Positions 8,982-18,495 of a DNA stretch of 42,500 nucleotides are shown here, in pieces (position 1 is the stretch's first letter; every line of letters starts with the position of its first letter). Position numbers and translations under genes: made by a program. This DNA is from Symbiodinium natans (lineage: Eukaryota; Sar; Dinophyceae; Suessiales; Symbiodiniaceae), in the NCBI GenBank assembly GCA_905221605.1, contig CAJNDS010002114.1, forward strand, positions 144,132-186,631, written 5' to 3'. The notes beneath the pieces are model-generated. The model was not told the origin of the DNA and searched no databases. It saw nothing but the letters and a program-made list of their open reading frames with translations.

Positions 8982-9067
8982 CCCTCTGAGGGGCTTGGAG
9001 CCAAGTGGCCAGGCCTTCGGCCCGCCAGGCGCGCGCAGCTAGGAAGATGAGACTTCTGAGACTCTGA
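8982..9067 (-). CDS. Candidate exon M12
   Basis: 86 nt on the minus strand from GCTTTAG|TCAGAG to AGAGGG|GTTTAAGG. Reads QSLRSLIFLAARAWRAEGLA then TWLQAPQR. The acceptor TTTAG|T gives the one-base start needed to complete M11. The donor is the first base of the telomere tract. Left CCCTAAA, right TTTAGGG. Helical, no family recognised. Confidence 0.55.
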
Positions 9068-9283
9068 CTAAAGCCGAAACGCTGCGAGGGTTTAGGGTTT
9101 AGGGTTTAGGGTTTAGGGTTTAGGGTTTAGGGTCTAGACGGTTTTCGAGTGTAGAGGGTTCAGGGACCATTCATGTACCCTAAGACCTAAACCGCCCATG
9201 GGCCGATTTTTGGGTTCTGGGGTCCGGGAATTCTGACGCCGAAACAGTGCAGTCTGCAGGGGCAGGCACACCTTAATTGAGGA

Positions 9284-9395
9284 ATAGGTTTAGGGTTTAG
9301 GGTTTAGGGTTTAGGGTTTAGGGTTTAGGGTTTAGGGTTTAGGGTTTAGGGTTTAGGGTTTAGGGTTTAGGGTTTAGGGTTTAGGGTTTAGGGTT
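9284..9395 (+). repeat. TTTAGGG tract
   Basis: 16 perfect consecutive TTTAGGG units, one of the cleanest arrays in the window. Confidence 0.9.
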
Positions 9396-9631
9396 TTGGG
9401 TTTAGGCTTTAGGGGGCCTGAGCATTTTGGGACCTAGGGTTGCGGGAATGAATGCGCATTAACGATCTTAGGGGTGTTGGTTGGGCTCTGGGGGGTTGTG
9501 GAGGGCGCAGGATTTTGCGCGCAAGGTTTGGGAAAAGAACTGCCCCTTAACCTAAACCTAAACCACACCCTAAATCCTAAACCTAAACAACCCTAAACCC
9601 TAAACCCTAAACCCTAAAAATGAGGCCCTAC

Positions 9632-9676
9632 CTTGCCCTATGCCGTGGGATGAGCTCCTGGGCTTCGGGGCGGGGG
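9632..9676 (-). CDS. Candidate exon M11
   Basis: 45 nt on the minus strand, CTGCCAG|CCCCCG to GGGCAAG|GTAGGG. Reads RPEAQELIPRHRA in the frame set by M10 (AG plus C). Flanked by CCCTAAA on both sides, so it departs from the usual arrangement. Short, hence moderate confidence. Confidence 0.35.
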
Positions 9677-9753
9677 CTGGCAGCCCGAAACCCTAAACCC
9701 TAAACCCTAAACCCTAAACCCGAAACCCTAAACCCTAAACCCTAAACCCTAAC

Positions 9754-9796
9754 CTCGCTCCGTTTTCCTTCCGAGGTGCTCTCGGCTCCACGACCG
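9754..9796 (-). CDS. Candidate exon M10
   Basis: 43 nt on the minus strand from CTGCCAG|CGGTCG to GGAGCGAG|GTTAGGG. Reads VVEPRAPRKENGA. An alternative acceptor, CTTTAG|CTGCC, would add seven bases but break phase with M9. The donor is joined directly to GTTAGGGTTTAGGG. Left CCCTAAA, right TTTAGGG. Confidence 0.45.
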
Positions 9797-9824
9797 CTGG
9801 CAGCTAAAGCCCCTGACCCTGAAA

Positions 9825-9940
9825 GGGTTTAGGGTTTAGGGTTTAGGGTTTAGGGTTTAGGGTTTAGGGTTTAGGGTTTAGGGTTTAGGGTTTAGGGTTT
9901 AGGGTTTAGGGTTTAGGGTTTAGGGTTTAGGGTCTAGGGT
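9825..9940 (+). repeat. TTTAGGG tract
   Basis: 16 near-perfect units followed by a run of GTTTTAGGG/GGTCTAGGG variants to 10010. Confidence 0.9.
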
Positions 9941-10186
9941 CTTGGGGTTTTAGGGTTTTAGGGTTTTAGGGTTCTAGGGGTTTAAGGTTCTAGGGTCTTA
10001 GGGTTTTGTAGGTCGGGGCTTCCCTACCTAAACCCAAACTCGGCATGGAATCCAGGGCTTCCTTGGGCCTTGTTTGGGAATGTTTGGGGCTTAGGCTTTT
10101 TAGGGCTTAGGGTTTAGGGTTTAGGGTTTAGGGTTTAGGCCTGCAGGTCTAGGGCTACTAGGGCTTAGACACCCATGAGGACTCAC

Positions 10187-10262
10187 CTTCAGCCCTGAAG
10201 GCTTTGAACCCGAAGCCTGTCGCGAAGTTGCGTGACCGCCCATGAACTGTTAAGCAGGGGCT
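10187..10262 (-). CDS. Candidate exon M9
   Basis: 76 nt on the minus strand from TGGTTCAG|AGCCCC to GCTGAAG|GTGAGT, the most canonical GT donor in the window. Reads SPCLTVHGRSRNFATGFGFK then AFRAE. Phase 0 start, one base left, matched by M10. No family recognised. Confidence 0.55.
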
Positions 10263-10399
10263 CTGAACCAAAAAAGTCTTGGGTCTAGGAGGCTTTGGTA
10301 AACCCTAAACCCTAAACCCTAAACCCTAAACCCAGGATTTAGGAGTCTAGGGTTTCTGGGTTCTAGGCTTTGGATACCTAGGGCGTTGGGACCCTACAC

Positions 10400-10474
10400 C
10401 CCCTCCCCCTCAGGCGGTGTGGGGGAGGCCCAAAGGAACTGAAAGACTCGCTTCATGTCGCCGACGTCGCCGTC
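10400..10474 (-). CDS. Candidate exon M8
   Basis: 75 nt, 25 codons on the minus strand, GACCAAG|GACGGC to GAGGGG|GTGTAGGG. Reads DGDVGDMKRVFQFLWASPTP then PEGEG. The frame stays open upstream to an ATGAG|TT acceptor at 10495, giving a possible longer form (TWATK...). Phase 0 at both ends fits M7 and M9. The plus strand is also open with a CAG|GTGAGA motif, but the minus frame continues the chain. Confidence 0.5.
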
Positions 10475-10641
10475 CTTGGTCGCCCAGGTGAGAACTCATG
10501 TAGACAGGAGCCCTGTACCATGCTAAGCCTAAAAGGGTTTAGGGTTTAGGGTTTAGGGTTTAGGGTTTAGGGTTTGGGGTTTAGGGTGAAACCCGAAGCC
10601 CCAAGCCCAAAGAAAGGTCCCAAAAGCAGCGCACCAAGGGC

Positions 10642-10714
10642 CTCCCGAGCATCCCCAGCGTCATCCTCCACAGCGAACTTCACGTTCTCGGCGCGGAGCA
10701 TGTTGAATCCAGCC
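10642..10714 (-). CDS. Candidate exon M7, methyltransferase C-terminal strand region
   Basis: 73 nt on the minus strand, TGGCCAG|GGCTGG to CGGGAG|GCCCTT (GC donor). Reads AGFNMLRAENVKFAVEDDAG then DARE. The AGF.(M/V)....V...F pattern is what class I methyltransferases show near their last beta strands. One-base start completes the GG of M6. Here TTTAGGG lies on the left and CCCTAAA-like on the right, the reverse of most exons. Confidence 0.6.
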
Positions 10715-10946
10715 CTGGCCAGCGTTCACCCCTAAATCCTAAATCCTAAACCCCAAACCCGAAACTTGAAACCCCAAACCCGAAACCTGAAACCCTAAAC
10801 CCTAAACTCTGAATCTAGAACCCCTTAACCCTAAACCCTAAACCCTAAACACTAAACCCTAAACTCTGAATCTAGAACCCCTTCACCCTGGACTCTTCCG
10901 TGTTTAGGGGGCTCAGGGCTTAGGGTCTCAGCTTGGTCCCACGTAG

Positions 10947-11180
10947 GGTTTGCAGGGTTTCATAGGGTTTCATAGGGTTTCATGGGGTTTTATAGGGTTT
11001 CATAGGGTTTGTAGGGTTTGTAGGGTTTATAGGGTTTATAGGGTTTAGGGGGCTTCACAGGGTTTTTTAGGGCTTATAGGGTTTCATGGGGTTTTATTGG
11101 GTTTATAGGGTTCATTGAGTTTATTGGGTTTATAGGGTATAGGCATAGGGTTTCATAGGGTTTGGGTCTACAGGGTTTAT
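10947..11180 (+). repeat. GGGTTTCATA / GGGTTTATA minisatellite
   Basis: About 20 copies of 9-11 bp units (GGGTTTCATA, GGGTTTTATA, GGGTTTGTA, GGGTTTATA). A telomere-related word whose length has drifted to 9-11 bp. Confidence 0.75.
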
Positions 11181-11363
11181 AGATTGTACGGAGAGAGGGA
11201 GGGAAAGAGAGCGCTCCTATGTCAAAATTACAGTGCCCCCTAGAGGAGCCATAGGTTAAGCTACAGCACCGTATACTTACGAAACTCCCGTGAGCCCTGG
11301 ACCTAAACCCTAAACTCTAAACCCAAACCCTAAACCCTACACCCTAAGCCCAAAACCCTAAAC

Positions 11364-11406
11364 CATGAAGCCTGCGCAGCTTCTGGCCTTCGCCAGCTGG
11401 GCGCTC
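11364..11406 (-). CDS. Possible exon between M6 and M7
   Basis: 43 nt on the minus strand, GCTAAG|GAGCGC to TTCATG|GTTTAGGG. Reads SAQLAKARSCAGFM. Its AKARSC matches the reading of the exon at 24102-24179 and the bases following it. M6 and M7 join in phase without it, and this segment would break that, so it may be a duplicated fragment or an alternative exon. Confidence 0.25.
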
Positions 11407-11617
11407 CTTAGCTAGAGAGGCCTTTGTTATCATTATCATCATTTAATTGTGGACGACAATCATTCTCAAATAATGTTTCATTAAGTTATTTCAACGCGAC
11501 AGATGGCAAAGCCCCAAATCTAAGTAGACCCGACACCCTTTCTTGGGGATCGGCACCAGTCTCTCCAACCTGAGCGCTGAACCAGGCCCTAAAACCTTTA
11601 AATTTACACCCCCCCAA

Positions 11618-11930
11618 ACCCCAAACCCTGTAAACCCTGTAAACCCCGCAAGCCCTATAATCCCTTTTAACCCTATAAACCTGATAAACCCTATAAACCC
11701 GACAAACCCTGCAGACCCTATAAACCCTATAAACCCAGGAACCCTACAAACCCTATAAACCCTACAAACCCACAAACCCTACAAACCCTATAGACCGGTT
11801 TAAACCCTACAACCCCTAAGCCCTACACCCTAAATCCTAAACACTAAACCCTACACTCCACCTACACCCTCAACCCTAAATCCTAAACCCCTACACCCTA
11901 CACCCTAAACGGAAACCCACAAAATGGCTT
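11618..11930 (-). repeat. CCCTATAAA / CCCTACAAA array
   Basis: Units of 9-10 bp (CCCTATAAAC, CCCTACAAAC, CCCTGTAAAC) grading into CCCTAAA/CCCTACA copies up to 11930. The short inverse frame of Ile/Gly/Phe repeats is low complexity, not a gene. Confidence 0.7.
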
Positions 11931-11955
11931 TCTACACCCTACCTACACCCTAAAC

Positions 11956-12055
11956 CCTCCGAAGCCCCAGAGGCGTGGCCTCTGAAGCGCTTCGACGAGC
12001 TCGTTCTTTTGCGCGGGCCCCGCGTCCTCGCCCAAACAGTTCGGAGGATCCGGGG
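11956..12055 (-). CDS. Candidate exon M6, methyltransferase domain
   Basis: 100 nt on the minus strand, CCCCAAG|CCCCGG to TTCGGAGG|GTTTAGGG. The donor GT is the first telomere unit itself. Reads PDPPNCLGEDAGPAQKNELV then EALQRPRLWGFGG. N.L...L....GF is typical of the region after motif IV in class I methyltransferases. Two-base start and two-base end match M5 and M7. Left CCCTAAA-like, right TTTAGGG. A 13-bp piece, GGATCCTCCGAAC, recurs at the exon candidate near 40.6 kb. Confidence 0.65.
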
Positions 12056-12105
12056 CTTGGGGTTTATGGGGCTTATGGACAGTTACCCTAGGGTTAGGCT
12101 TTAAG

Positions 12106-12212
12106 GTTTAGGGTTTAGGGTTTAGGGTTTAGGGTTTAGGGTTTAGGGTTTAGGGTTTAGGGTTTAGGGTTTAGGGTTTAGGGTTTAGGGTTTAGGGTTT
12201 AGGGTTTAGGGC
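12106..12212 (+). repeat. TTTAGGG tract
   Basis: 15 near-perfect TTTAGGG units just upstream, in coding sense, of exon M6. Confidence 0.9.
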
Positions 12213-12818
12213 TTAGGATTCATAGGGCTTGTGGGTTATCGCGTTTCGAGTTCAGGGTTTATAGGCTTCAGGTTAAGGGCTTGGGGTTCAGCGTTTACCG
12301 GGTGGGGAGTTGGCCCATTCAACCATGGGGCTTAGGCCTTAGAGTTTAGGGTTCAGGGCTTCGGGTCCTGTGAGAACAGAGTCCGGAATAGGAGCCTTTC
12401 GAACCCGAAAAGAGAAAATATGAAACAGTGCAAGGGTCTAGCCACCTAGCCAGTAGAACATGGGAGTGCCCGATGCGGTACTTTTTGCTGCGAATGTTTT
12501 ATGGCCAGGACGGGATCCGGTCGGAAAGTTGGGTCAAAAAATTTGCGCCTCAACCCTAAACCTTAAACCCTAAACCCTAAACCCTAGGCTTGGAACCCAG
12601 GGCTTGCGGCGTTTAGATAGCTCCTACACCTGAACTCTCCTCCAACTCCTAAAACCCTGAACCCAGAAGGGTTTAGGGTTTACAGGGGGGCTTAGGGGGG
12701 TCGGATTTAGGGTGTAGGGTTTGGCCGGCTTAGGGTTTAGGGGGTTTAGGGTAAAAGGGTGTAGGGGTTGGGGCTTCAGGGGTTTAATTACGGGCAAGGG
12801 CCCCTCTACAGATCCATC

Positions 12819-12885
12819 CTGAGCTCGGCCCCACCAGCGCTTGAAGGGCTCCACCACCAGTAGGCGCGAATGTGGAGATGGCTTC
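12819..12885 (-). CDS. Candidate exon M5, methyltransferase glycine-turn segment
   Basis: 67 nt on the minus strand, AACTCAG|GAAGCC to AGCTCAG|GATGGA (GA donor; GA donors are known in dinoflagellates). Reads EAISTFAPTGGGALQALVGP then SS. EA...(F/L)AP.GG.L...V(E/G)P is the usual methyltransferase pattern following motif IV. Phase 0 start continues LDYAK of M4; the single base left is completed by M6. Confidence 0.65.
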
Positions 12886-13159
12886 CTGAGTTCGGGGGCT
12901 GATTTAGGGGGGTTGGATTTAGGGTGTAGGGTTTGGGGGGTTTGGGGGGTTTGGGGGGTTTAGGGCTTAAAGTTTAGGGTCTAGGGTTTAGGGTTTAGGG
13001 TTTAGGATTAGGGCGGGCCAGGGAGGGCCAGGGCCAGGGAGCGTCAGGAAGAGCGCCAGGGGAGGCCAAGGAAGGCAGAACCCAGTTTGCCACATCCGAG
13101 CTTTGCATGTATCTGGTTTAGGGTTTAAGGTTTCGGGTTTAGGGTTTAGGAACCAGTAG

Positions 13160-14215
13160 ACACAGAATGAAACACCCACCGCCCACCGATTGGTGGGATT
13201 CAAGTGAGAAGCACAGTGGCAAGATATGGCAAGTGCTGGGGCATCTCAAGGCCCCAAGCCCACACGGGAGTTGGCTGGCTTCCCTCCTGCTGGCGTTTTG
13301 CCACCTTGCTCAAGAGCGCCAAGCTGACACACCCGCCCAACCGGTGTCGGAAAGAGCAAGACGCACGGCCTCGGGAGGGCTGCTTATGGACAAGGGCCGA
13401 TGGCCCAGTGCCTCGAAGCATGCAGTGCGTCAAGAATTCTGCAACTGCGTGACGCGCCAAGGCGTGATTCCGACAGCCACAGGATCCGAAGTGTTCGAAT
13501 CGAGAACCAGGAATCACATCGTCGCGCGTCGTGCTGCCATCTCTTCATGTCCTCAGATCCTCACTTGTTGCACACCCAAGCGCGCCAAAACCTAAACCCT
13601 GTTGAGGCCCGACGACAAGCAACAGATCGACTGTTGAGTCAAAGAGCATCTCCAAGCAATTAATCTCCGCAAATAGACATCAATAGTACCAAGAAACCAA
13701 TCACAAATAATCAGAAATGATCCAAAACAATACATCGTCGCCGAGAGCAAGTTGCTTTTTTAAACAGCGAACATGATAACTAATAACGAGCAGTGAAAAT
13801 ACATGATCACAAGCGCCAAGCTAGAACAAAACGTACACGAATAACGGGCCCTCGGCTCTGACCTCGCTTGCAGGAGGGTTTCCACCACATAGCGCTCAAG
13901 GCAGGCGCGGGCCTAGCTCGGCACAGCCTCTGCAGCAACTCGATACGCTTCTCAGCCAGTCGTTGATGGAGATAGCGACGCATCATCCTCCCGCTGGACA
14001 ATATTGGCTCTCGCAACGGGTCATCAAAATCGTGACGCTTGACCTGCAATGAACCCTAAACCCCATGACAGAACCTACAGGCACCCAACTATCGACGCCG
14101 TAAGTTGTAAGCGCTAGCTGTCCTGAAGCGGACCCGAAGAAGGAACTGAGCTGCGGACACGAAAAATACGGAAAACAAAAAGATTGCGGCCGGCTCGGGC
14201 AAAGCGTGTGGCATG
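13160..14215. other. About 1 kb of unique sequence with no clear gene
   Basis: Free of telomere repeats, balanced composition, several overlapping open frames on both strands (longest 142 codons, plus strand, 13167-13595). None shows a domain, and they compete with one another. It lies in the intron between M4 and M5 and may be an inserted gene fragment or retrocopy. A sub-interval is listed separately. Confidence 0.4.
13863..14043 (-). CDS. Possible exon in the large M4-M5 intron
   Basis: 181 nt on the minus strand from ATTGCAG|GTCAAG to GCGAG|GTCAGA. Reads RHDFDDPLREPILSSGRMMR then RYLHQRLAEKRIELLQRLCR. Good splice signals and a charged helical product, but 181 nt would break the M4-M5 phase, so it would belong to another transcript or be a decoy. 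Confidence 0.3.
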
Positions 14216-14547
14216 ACTTTGCTCAGGTTGGAAGGTTTTCCGTTTTGGGGCGACGACACAGCCAAGCTGAAAAAAACTTCAGGGTTTCGGCTTGGCCTTC
14301 AGGACTGAGTGTAAGCCGAGTACCACACTTGCTCACGCTTGCGTGCTCGCAGGCATGAACTGGGTCCAATTCAATGTGAGGAGATTGGTACACCTCGACG
14401 ACAATGCTGAACAGCGTGCGCACACACACATACACACGCAAACCGGGAACTGCATCATGCTGGTTCTTGCGAGCTCGTGCGTGTGCTCGTAATTTCGCGA
14501 CCATCAGCACCAGGAATAACAAATTCACAGCGGGGCTTCTTCTTCCT

Positions 14548-14660
14548 CTTGGTAGCCCAGTAACTATATTCCAATAAGGGCACCCTGTTGTGAGTTGCTT
14601 GTTTTTTATAAGGGAACCATAACCAAGAAAAAAAGTAAAGGGTACCACTGGGCTACCAAG
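14548..14660. mobile_element. 113-bp MITE-like element, family C (complete copy)
   Basis: Perfect 14-bp terminal inverted repeats CTTGGTAGCCCAGT / ACTGGGCTACCAAG. Body contains AATAAGGGCACCC, TTATAAGGGAACC and AAAGGGTACC. Sister copies at 29159-29284 and, with an inserted telomere tract, 35398-35567. The 162-codon frame on the minus strand crosses it and is not a gene. Confidence 0.75.
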
Positions 14661-15220
14661 TTCTGCTTTTTCTGATCCGTCACGGGTTCGCTCAGTGCGT
14701 CCATCGACCATCGAGATGAAAATCTATCGAAATCGCGTCTCCATCGGAATCTTGTATGCAGGTGCCTCTCCTCTCGGTCAAGCCTAAACCCTAAACCCTA
14801 AACCCTAAACCCTAAACCCTAAACCCTAAACCCAAAACCGTTTAGGGTTTCGGGTTCAGGGTTTAGGGTGTTATTTGGTGGTTTGAGGCTCGGTTGAGGG
14901 TAAGGGTTGGGATTCAGGAGTGGAGGGTGTAGGGTTCAGGAAATCGGCCAAAGGGCAGAACCCTGTTGTTTAATGTGGCTCATAGAGGAACAAAACCTTT
15001 CAAAGGGGAATTAAGGTACTATACCGGGCATGCTGGAAGCCTACATGCAGCTATTCCTCCACAGTTGCTGTCTAGCATCAGCACCCGGTGGGCCTCAGCG
15101 AGCACCTGCCAGAGCAGGAACCCTCAACCCTAAACCCTAAACCCCTCAAAAAAACACACGGCTTCGGAAGCGACATAATGGCTTTTTTTTTGGTGTGGGG
15201 GGGTTGGGAACTACGGCTTA

Positions 15221-15330
15221 GGTATTTCCCTAAATAGGGGTACCCCTTTTATACCCCGAAATAGAATAGAATCCCCTTGAAGGGACCCCCCAAAAAGAAA
15301 AAGGGTACCCCTTTTTTCGGAAACCCCCCA
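15221..15330. mobile_element. MITE-like element, family D
   Basis: Inverted ends around GGTATTTCCCTAAATAGGGG and its partner GGGTACCCC...TTTCGGAAACCCC. Copies at 25349-25436 and 31307-31410. About 110 bp, non-coding. Confidence 0.55.
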
Positions 15331-15424
15331 TTTAGGTATAGGTACAGACGAAATGAAGAGACACAACCTTATAATACTTACCAAAGTTTCAACACCAAGT
15401 ACCCATGAGCCTGTCAAAGGTCTA

Positions 15425-15548
15425 AACGCCTAAACCCTAACCCTAAACCCTAAACCCTAAACCCTAAACCCTAAACCCTAAACCCTAAACCCTAAACCCT
15501 AAACCCTAAACCCTAAACCCTAAACCCTAAACCCTAAACCCTAAACCC
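15425..15548 (-). repeat. CCCTAAA tract
   Basis: About 17 perfect CCCTAAA units abutting the 3' edge of exon M4. In coding sense this is the TTTAGGG start of the intron. Confidence 0.9.
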
Positions 15549-15554
15549 TTGCGC

Positions 15555-15669
15555 CTTTGCGTAGTCGAGGCTCCATAGAGCCCTGCAGAGAATGGCCACG
15601 TCGAAGGTGCCGCGCCAGCCGTCGGGCAGGGCGGCCAAGTTCTGCACCACCTCCGCGAGGCCCAGAGAG
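15555..15669 (-). CDS. Candidate exon M4, methyltransferase motif IV
   Basis: 115 nt, one base plus 38 codons on the minus strand, GTCCCAG|CTCTCTG to TACGCAAAG|GCGCAAGG (GC donor). Reads LAEVVQNLAALPDGWRGTFD then VAILCRALWSLDYAK. FDVAILCRALW is the motif IV strand of class I methyltransferases; Rrp8-type enzymes have a comparable VDVAVFxLxLM. Left CCCTAAA, right TTTAGGG-like. Phases match M3 and M5. Confidence 0.7.
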
Positions 15670-15737
15670 CTGGGACTAGGGGCTTAGGGGCTTAGGGTTT
15701 GGGGTTTAGGGTTTAGGGTTTAGGGTTTAGGGTTTAG

Positions 15738-15740
15738 GGT

Positions 15741-15807
<67 letters not shown>

Positions 15808-15809
15808 GG
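15738..15809 (+). repeat. Homogenised TTGAGGG array
   Basis: About ten consecutive TTGAGGG units embedded in TTTAGGG on both sides. A single variant has been amplified locally. Confidence 0.85.
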
Positions 15810-16420
15810 TTTAGGGTTTAGGGTTTAGGGTTTAGGGTTAGGGGTTTAGGGTTTAGGTTTGGGCTTGGGCCCAAAGAGGTATACCTATAGGACTAGGGGT
15901 TAGTTTAGTTAGGGGTTTAGGGTTTAGGGTGTTCAGAGTTTAAGGTTTAGGGTTTAGGGGTTTCAGGGTTTAGGGGTTTGGGGGGTTAGGGTGTTTAGAG
16001 TTTAAGCTTTAAGGTTTAGGGTGTTTTTGGGTCTACCATAGGGTTAGGGTTTAGGGTGTAGGGCTTAGAGTTGAGGATATTTTAGAGTTTCGGGTTCAAG
16101 GTTTAAGGGTTCTTAGCGAACTAAAGGACTCACTCAGAAGCAATCCCTTATGAGGGGTTCTCCCCTAATCCTGCTTACAGCTGCAACCCTGAGCCCTGTA
16201 AACCCTAAACCCTAAACCCCAGCCCTAAACCCTAAAACCCTATAAACCCTAAACCCTAAACCCTAAACCCCACACGCTAAACCCTAAGCCCTAAAGCCTA
16301 AAGCCCTGTCAAGGCCTTAAGCCCTAAGCTTAGGGTTTGGGGTTTAGGGTTTAGGGTTTAGGGTTTGGTTTAGGGTTCAGGGTTCAGGGTTCAGGGTTCA
16401 GGGTTCAGGGTTCGAGCTCA
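15810..16420. repeat. Degenerate telomere-like DNA and TTCAGGG array
   Basis: Scattered TTTAGGG (15810-16090) and CCCTAAA (16195-16330) copies, then six TTCAGGG units at 16374-16411. No exon seen. Confidence 0.6.
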
Positions 16421-16673
16421 AACACCTAAGCCGGGAAACCCTTCAGCCCCTGAGCCTTAGGCTAATGTTGTATCCTGATTAGTGTGCTCCCCCGGAATTG
16501 TGGAAAAAAATCCAAAAATTATTCAGGGGGATCTATTTGAGGAGGACCCCCGGAATTGTGAAAAAAAATCGGGCGATGCAAAATTTCGGCGAGGCTGTCG
16601 ACTGGTGTTGTCGTCCATAAATCGCTTCTGAACCGAGCCTGAGAGACCAAAGATCAAAAGTTTAAAGACTGAA

Positions 16674-17117
16674 ACCTTGAGGCCTGAGGTTGTCGGGCCC
16701 TGAAAATTTCAGTCTCCAGGCCGGGCCCAGGGCTAAGATTTCCTTATTAAATTCTTTTGTACCGAGGCCGGGCAATCAAATTTCAAAGGGGGTAGTCCAG
16801 CAGCTGCCCGGATGCCGTATAATATAAAAGTTTGCTCCCCCCGGAATTATATTTTTTTTTGCGGGCTAGTTGGGTTTGGATCCAGAGGCCTAAGGGCTGA
16901 GGTTTCCTAAACCTTGAGGCCTGAGGTTGTCGGGCCCTGAAATCTTCAGCCTCCAGGCCAGACCCAAAACTAAGATTTCCTTATAAAATTCTTTTGTACC
17001 GAGGCCGGGCAATCAAATTTCAAAGGGGGTAGTCCAGCAGCTGCCCGGATGCCGTATAATATAAAAAGTTTGCTCCCCCGGAATTATATTTTTTTTTGCG
17101 GGCTGGCTTGGTTGGGA
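16674..17117. repeat. Direct duplication, period 237 bp
   Basis: Copies 16674-16874 and 16911-17117 share ACCTTGAGGCCTGAGGTTG, the stretch TTGTACCGAGGCCGGGCAAT and the CCCCGGAATTATATTTTTTT end, with few changes. Confidence 0.85.
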
Positions 17118-17122
17118 TAGAT

Positions 17123-17317
17123 GGATCCCCTTTAAATTCATATAACCTCATCCTTCTTAAAATCGTATGGATCCCTCTTAATTTCATATAGTCTCAACCC
17201 GTTTAGAATCATATGGATCCCTTTTACACTCATACGAGCTCATCCCTTTTAAAATCATATGGATCATATGGATCCCTTTTAAATTCATATAAACTCATCC
17301 CTTTTAAAATCATATAA
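17123..17317. repeat. 46-bp satellite
   Basis: Units start at GGATCC near 17123, 17169, 17215 and 17261/17270. Each contains GGATCCCTTTTAAATTCATA, then CTCATCCCTTTTAAAATCAT. One extra 9-bp GGATCATAT sits before the last unit. Confidence 0.85.
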
Positions 17318-17324
17318 AACCAGA

Positions 17325-17410
17325 CCCCCCCCCCCCCCCAAATTGCCCCCCCCCCCCCCCCCCCTCTAAAGAGCGGGATCCTTTCGTTGAGGGGGGGGGG
17401 GGGGGGGGGG
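17325..17410. repeat. Facing C and G homopolymers
   Basis: C15 (17325-17339), C19 (17346-17364) and G20 (17391-17410) around TCTAAAGAGCGGGATCC. The C19 and G20 could pair into a hairpin. Lengths are probably unreliable. Confidence 0.75.
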
Positions 17411-17631
17411 CACACTAATCAGCAGACAACATTACAACTGTCCTGGACCTCTAAGCCTAGCCTCAACCAAGCCCCTTCACCCTGAAACCCCGAGAAAAGA
17501 CCCACAATATGAAACCCCAAAAATGTCAAAGTCCAAGCCGTAAAATCAAAAAGACAAGCCGTAAAATCAAAAGGACAAGCTTTGGAAACAAAACAAAACG
17601 ATGACATACAAAAGAACCAAAATCGCCCCTA

Positions 17632-17694
17632 GACAGTCCTTACTGGGGATTGTAGTACCCCCTATGATTATCCCTAGTAAGGGGGAACATCCCA
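17632..17694. mobile_element. Family A MITE, truncated
   Basis: GACAGTCCTTACTGGGGATT through GGGGGAACATCCCAA, matching 4251-4330 with a shorter middle. Confidence 0.55.
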
Positions 17695-17731
17695 ACCTCA
17701 ATCCTTCAACCCTAGGCCCCCCCCCCCCCAC

Positions 17732-17784
17732 CCCGAGGCCCTGGCGACGCCCGGTGCCAAACGTGCGGCGTCCACGGAGGTCAT
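17732..17784 (-). CDS. Candidate exon M3, methyltransferase post-motif-I segment
   Basis: 53 nt on the minus strand, ACCTGCAG|ATGACC to CCTCGGG|GTGGGG. Reads MTSVDAARLAPGVARAS. After motif I, class I methyltransferases carry an acidic residue at the end of strand 2 that binds the ribose; the D in SVDAA fits. Phase 0 start continues M2, two bases left for M4. The plus strand is also open; the minus frame is favoured by the chain. Confidence 0.5.
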
Positions 17785-18049
17785 CTGCAGGTCTTGGCGC
17801 CGCTGCCTTTCTTCACTACCAATTGCTTAAGAACGCGCCGTTTTTTTCTTTATCTTCAATATAAGGGTAGGGATTTGTTTTTATATATTTTTTGTGGGGG
17901 TTCTTAGGAAAATAGTAGTTCAGGGCTCTTGGGCGTACAAGTAGGTTTAGGGTTTAAAGTTGGGGCTTTGGAGCTCAAGGGCTCATACCTTGGGGTGTTG
18001 GGGTGTAGAAGTTCAGGGTTTTGGGGCCGGCAGGACAGATACTCAGACA

Positions 18050-18170
18050 TAAAAGAGCAACCTTGCATGAATTTTGCAGAAGAAGCCGGGAGAAGAAATC
18101 TACTTGAGCTCCGCGAGCTTTTGTTTAGAAATGCTGGACTTCGTCGAATTGTTCAGACCAGCCCCAAACC
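18050..18170 (+). other. Unplaced open segment, plus strand
   Basis: Plus frame reads EEAGRRNLLELRELLFRNAG with an upstream TTTTGCAG|AAGAAG. No family recognised. It lies in the intron between M2 and M3, opposite to the gene, and no donor stands out. Telomere-like GGGCTTATAGG units follow. Confidence 0.25.
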
Positions 18171-18409
18171 CCCTCTCACCTGGAAAACTCCCTGGGCTTA
18201 TAGGGCGCATAGGGCTTACAGGGTCAATAGGGTCACAGGGTTAGAGGGGTTTAGGGCTCATAGGGTAATTTGGTTAGGGGTTGAGGGTTATAGGGCTCAC
18301 AGGTTTACAGGGCCCATAGGTTTGTAGGCCAGGTTTATAGGGTTATAGGGCTGATAGGGCTGGCAGGGCTTGTAGGGTCATAGGGTTAGAGGTTTAGAGG
18401 GCTCAGCCT

Positions 18410-18494
18410 AAACCCTAAACCCTAAACCCTAAACCCTAAACCCTAAACCCTAAACCCTAAACCCTAAACCCTAAACCCTAAACCCTAAACCCTA
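18410..18494 (-). repeat. CCCTAAA tract
   Basis: About 12 perfect units touching the 3' edge of exon M2. On the coding strand the intron therefore reads GTAGGG then TTTAGGG. Confidence 0.9.
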
Positions 18495-18495
18495 C

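Larger units (their letters stand above)
16477..17420. mobile_element. 944-bp composite inverted-repeat element
   Basis: Ends are inverted copies: GATTAGTGTGCTCCCCC at 16477 and GGGGGGCACACTAATC at 17420. Inside, left to right: CCCCGGAATTGTG motifs, a 237-bp-period direct duplication (16674-16874 and 16911-17117), a 46-bp satellite of four-plus units (17123-17317), two C runs and a G run. No open frame of note. Looks like a non-autonomous element that collected tandem repeats. No target-site duplication seen. Confidence 0.6.

Noticed and set aside
10410-10490. Plus-strand exon with CAG|GTGAGA donor
   Set aside because: The minus strand frame (M8) is more protein-like and continues the phase chain between M7 and M9.
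11491-11775. Gly/Phe/Ile-rich 94-codon frame
   Set aside because: Translation of the CCCTATAAA-type minisatellite.
13167-13663. Plus-strand frames of 82-142 codons
   Set aside because: Overlapping competing frames on both strands, no recognisable domain, no clear splice or start context; described only as unique sequence.
14223-14711. 162-codon minus-strand frame
   Set aside because: Crosses a complete family C MITE and has no domain signal.
15425-15548. CRISPR-like regular repeat
   Set aside because: Uninterrupted 7-bp tandem repeat without spacers; eukaryotic context.
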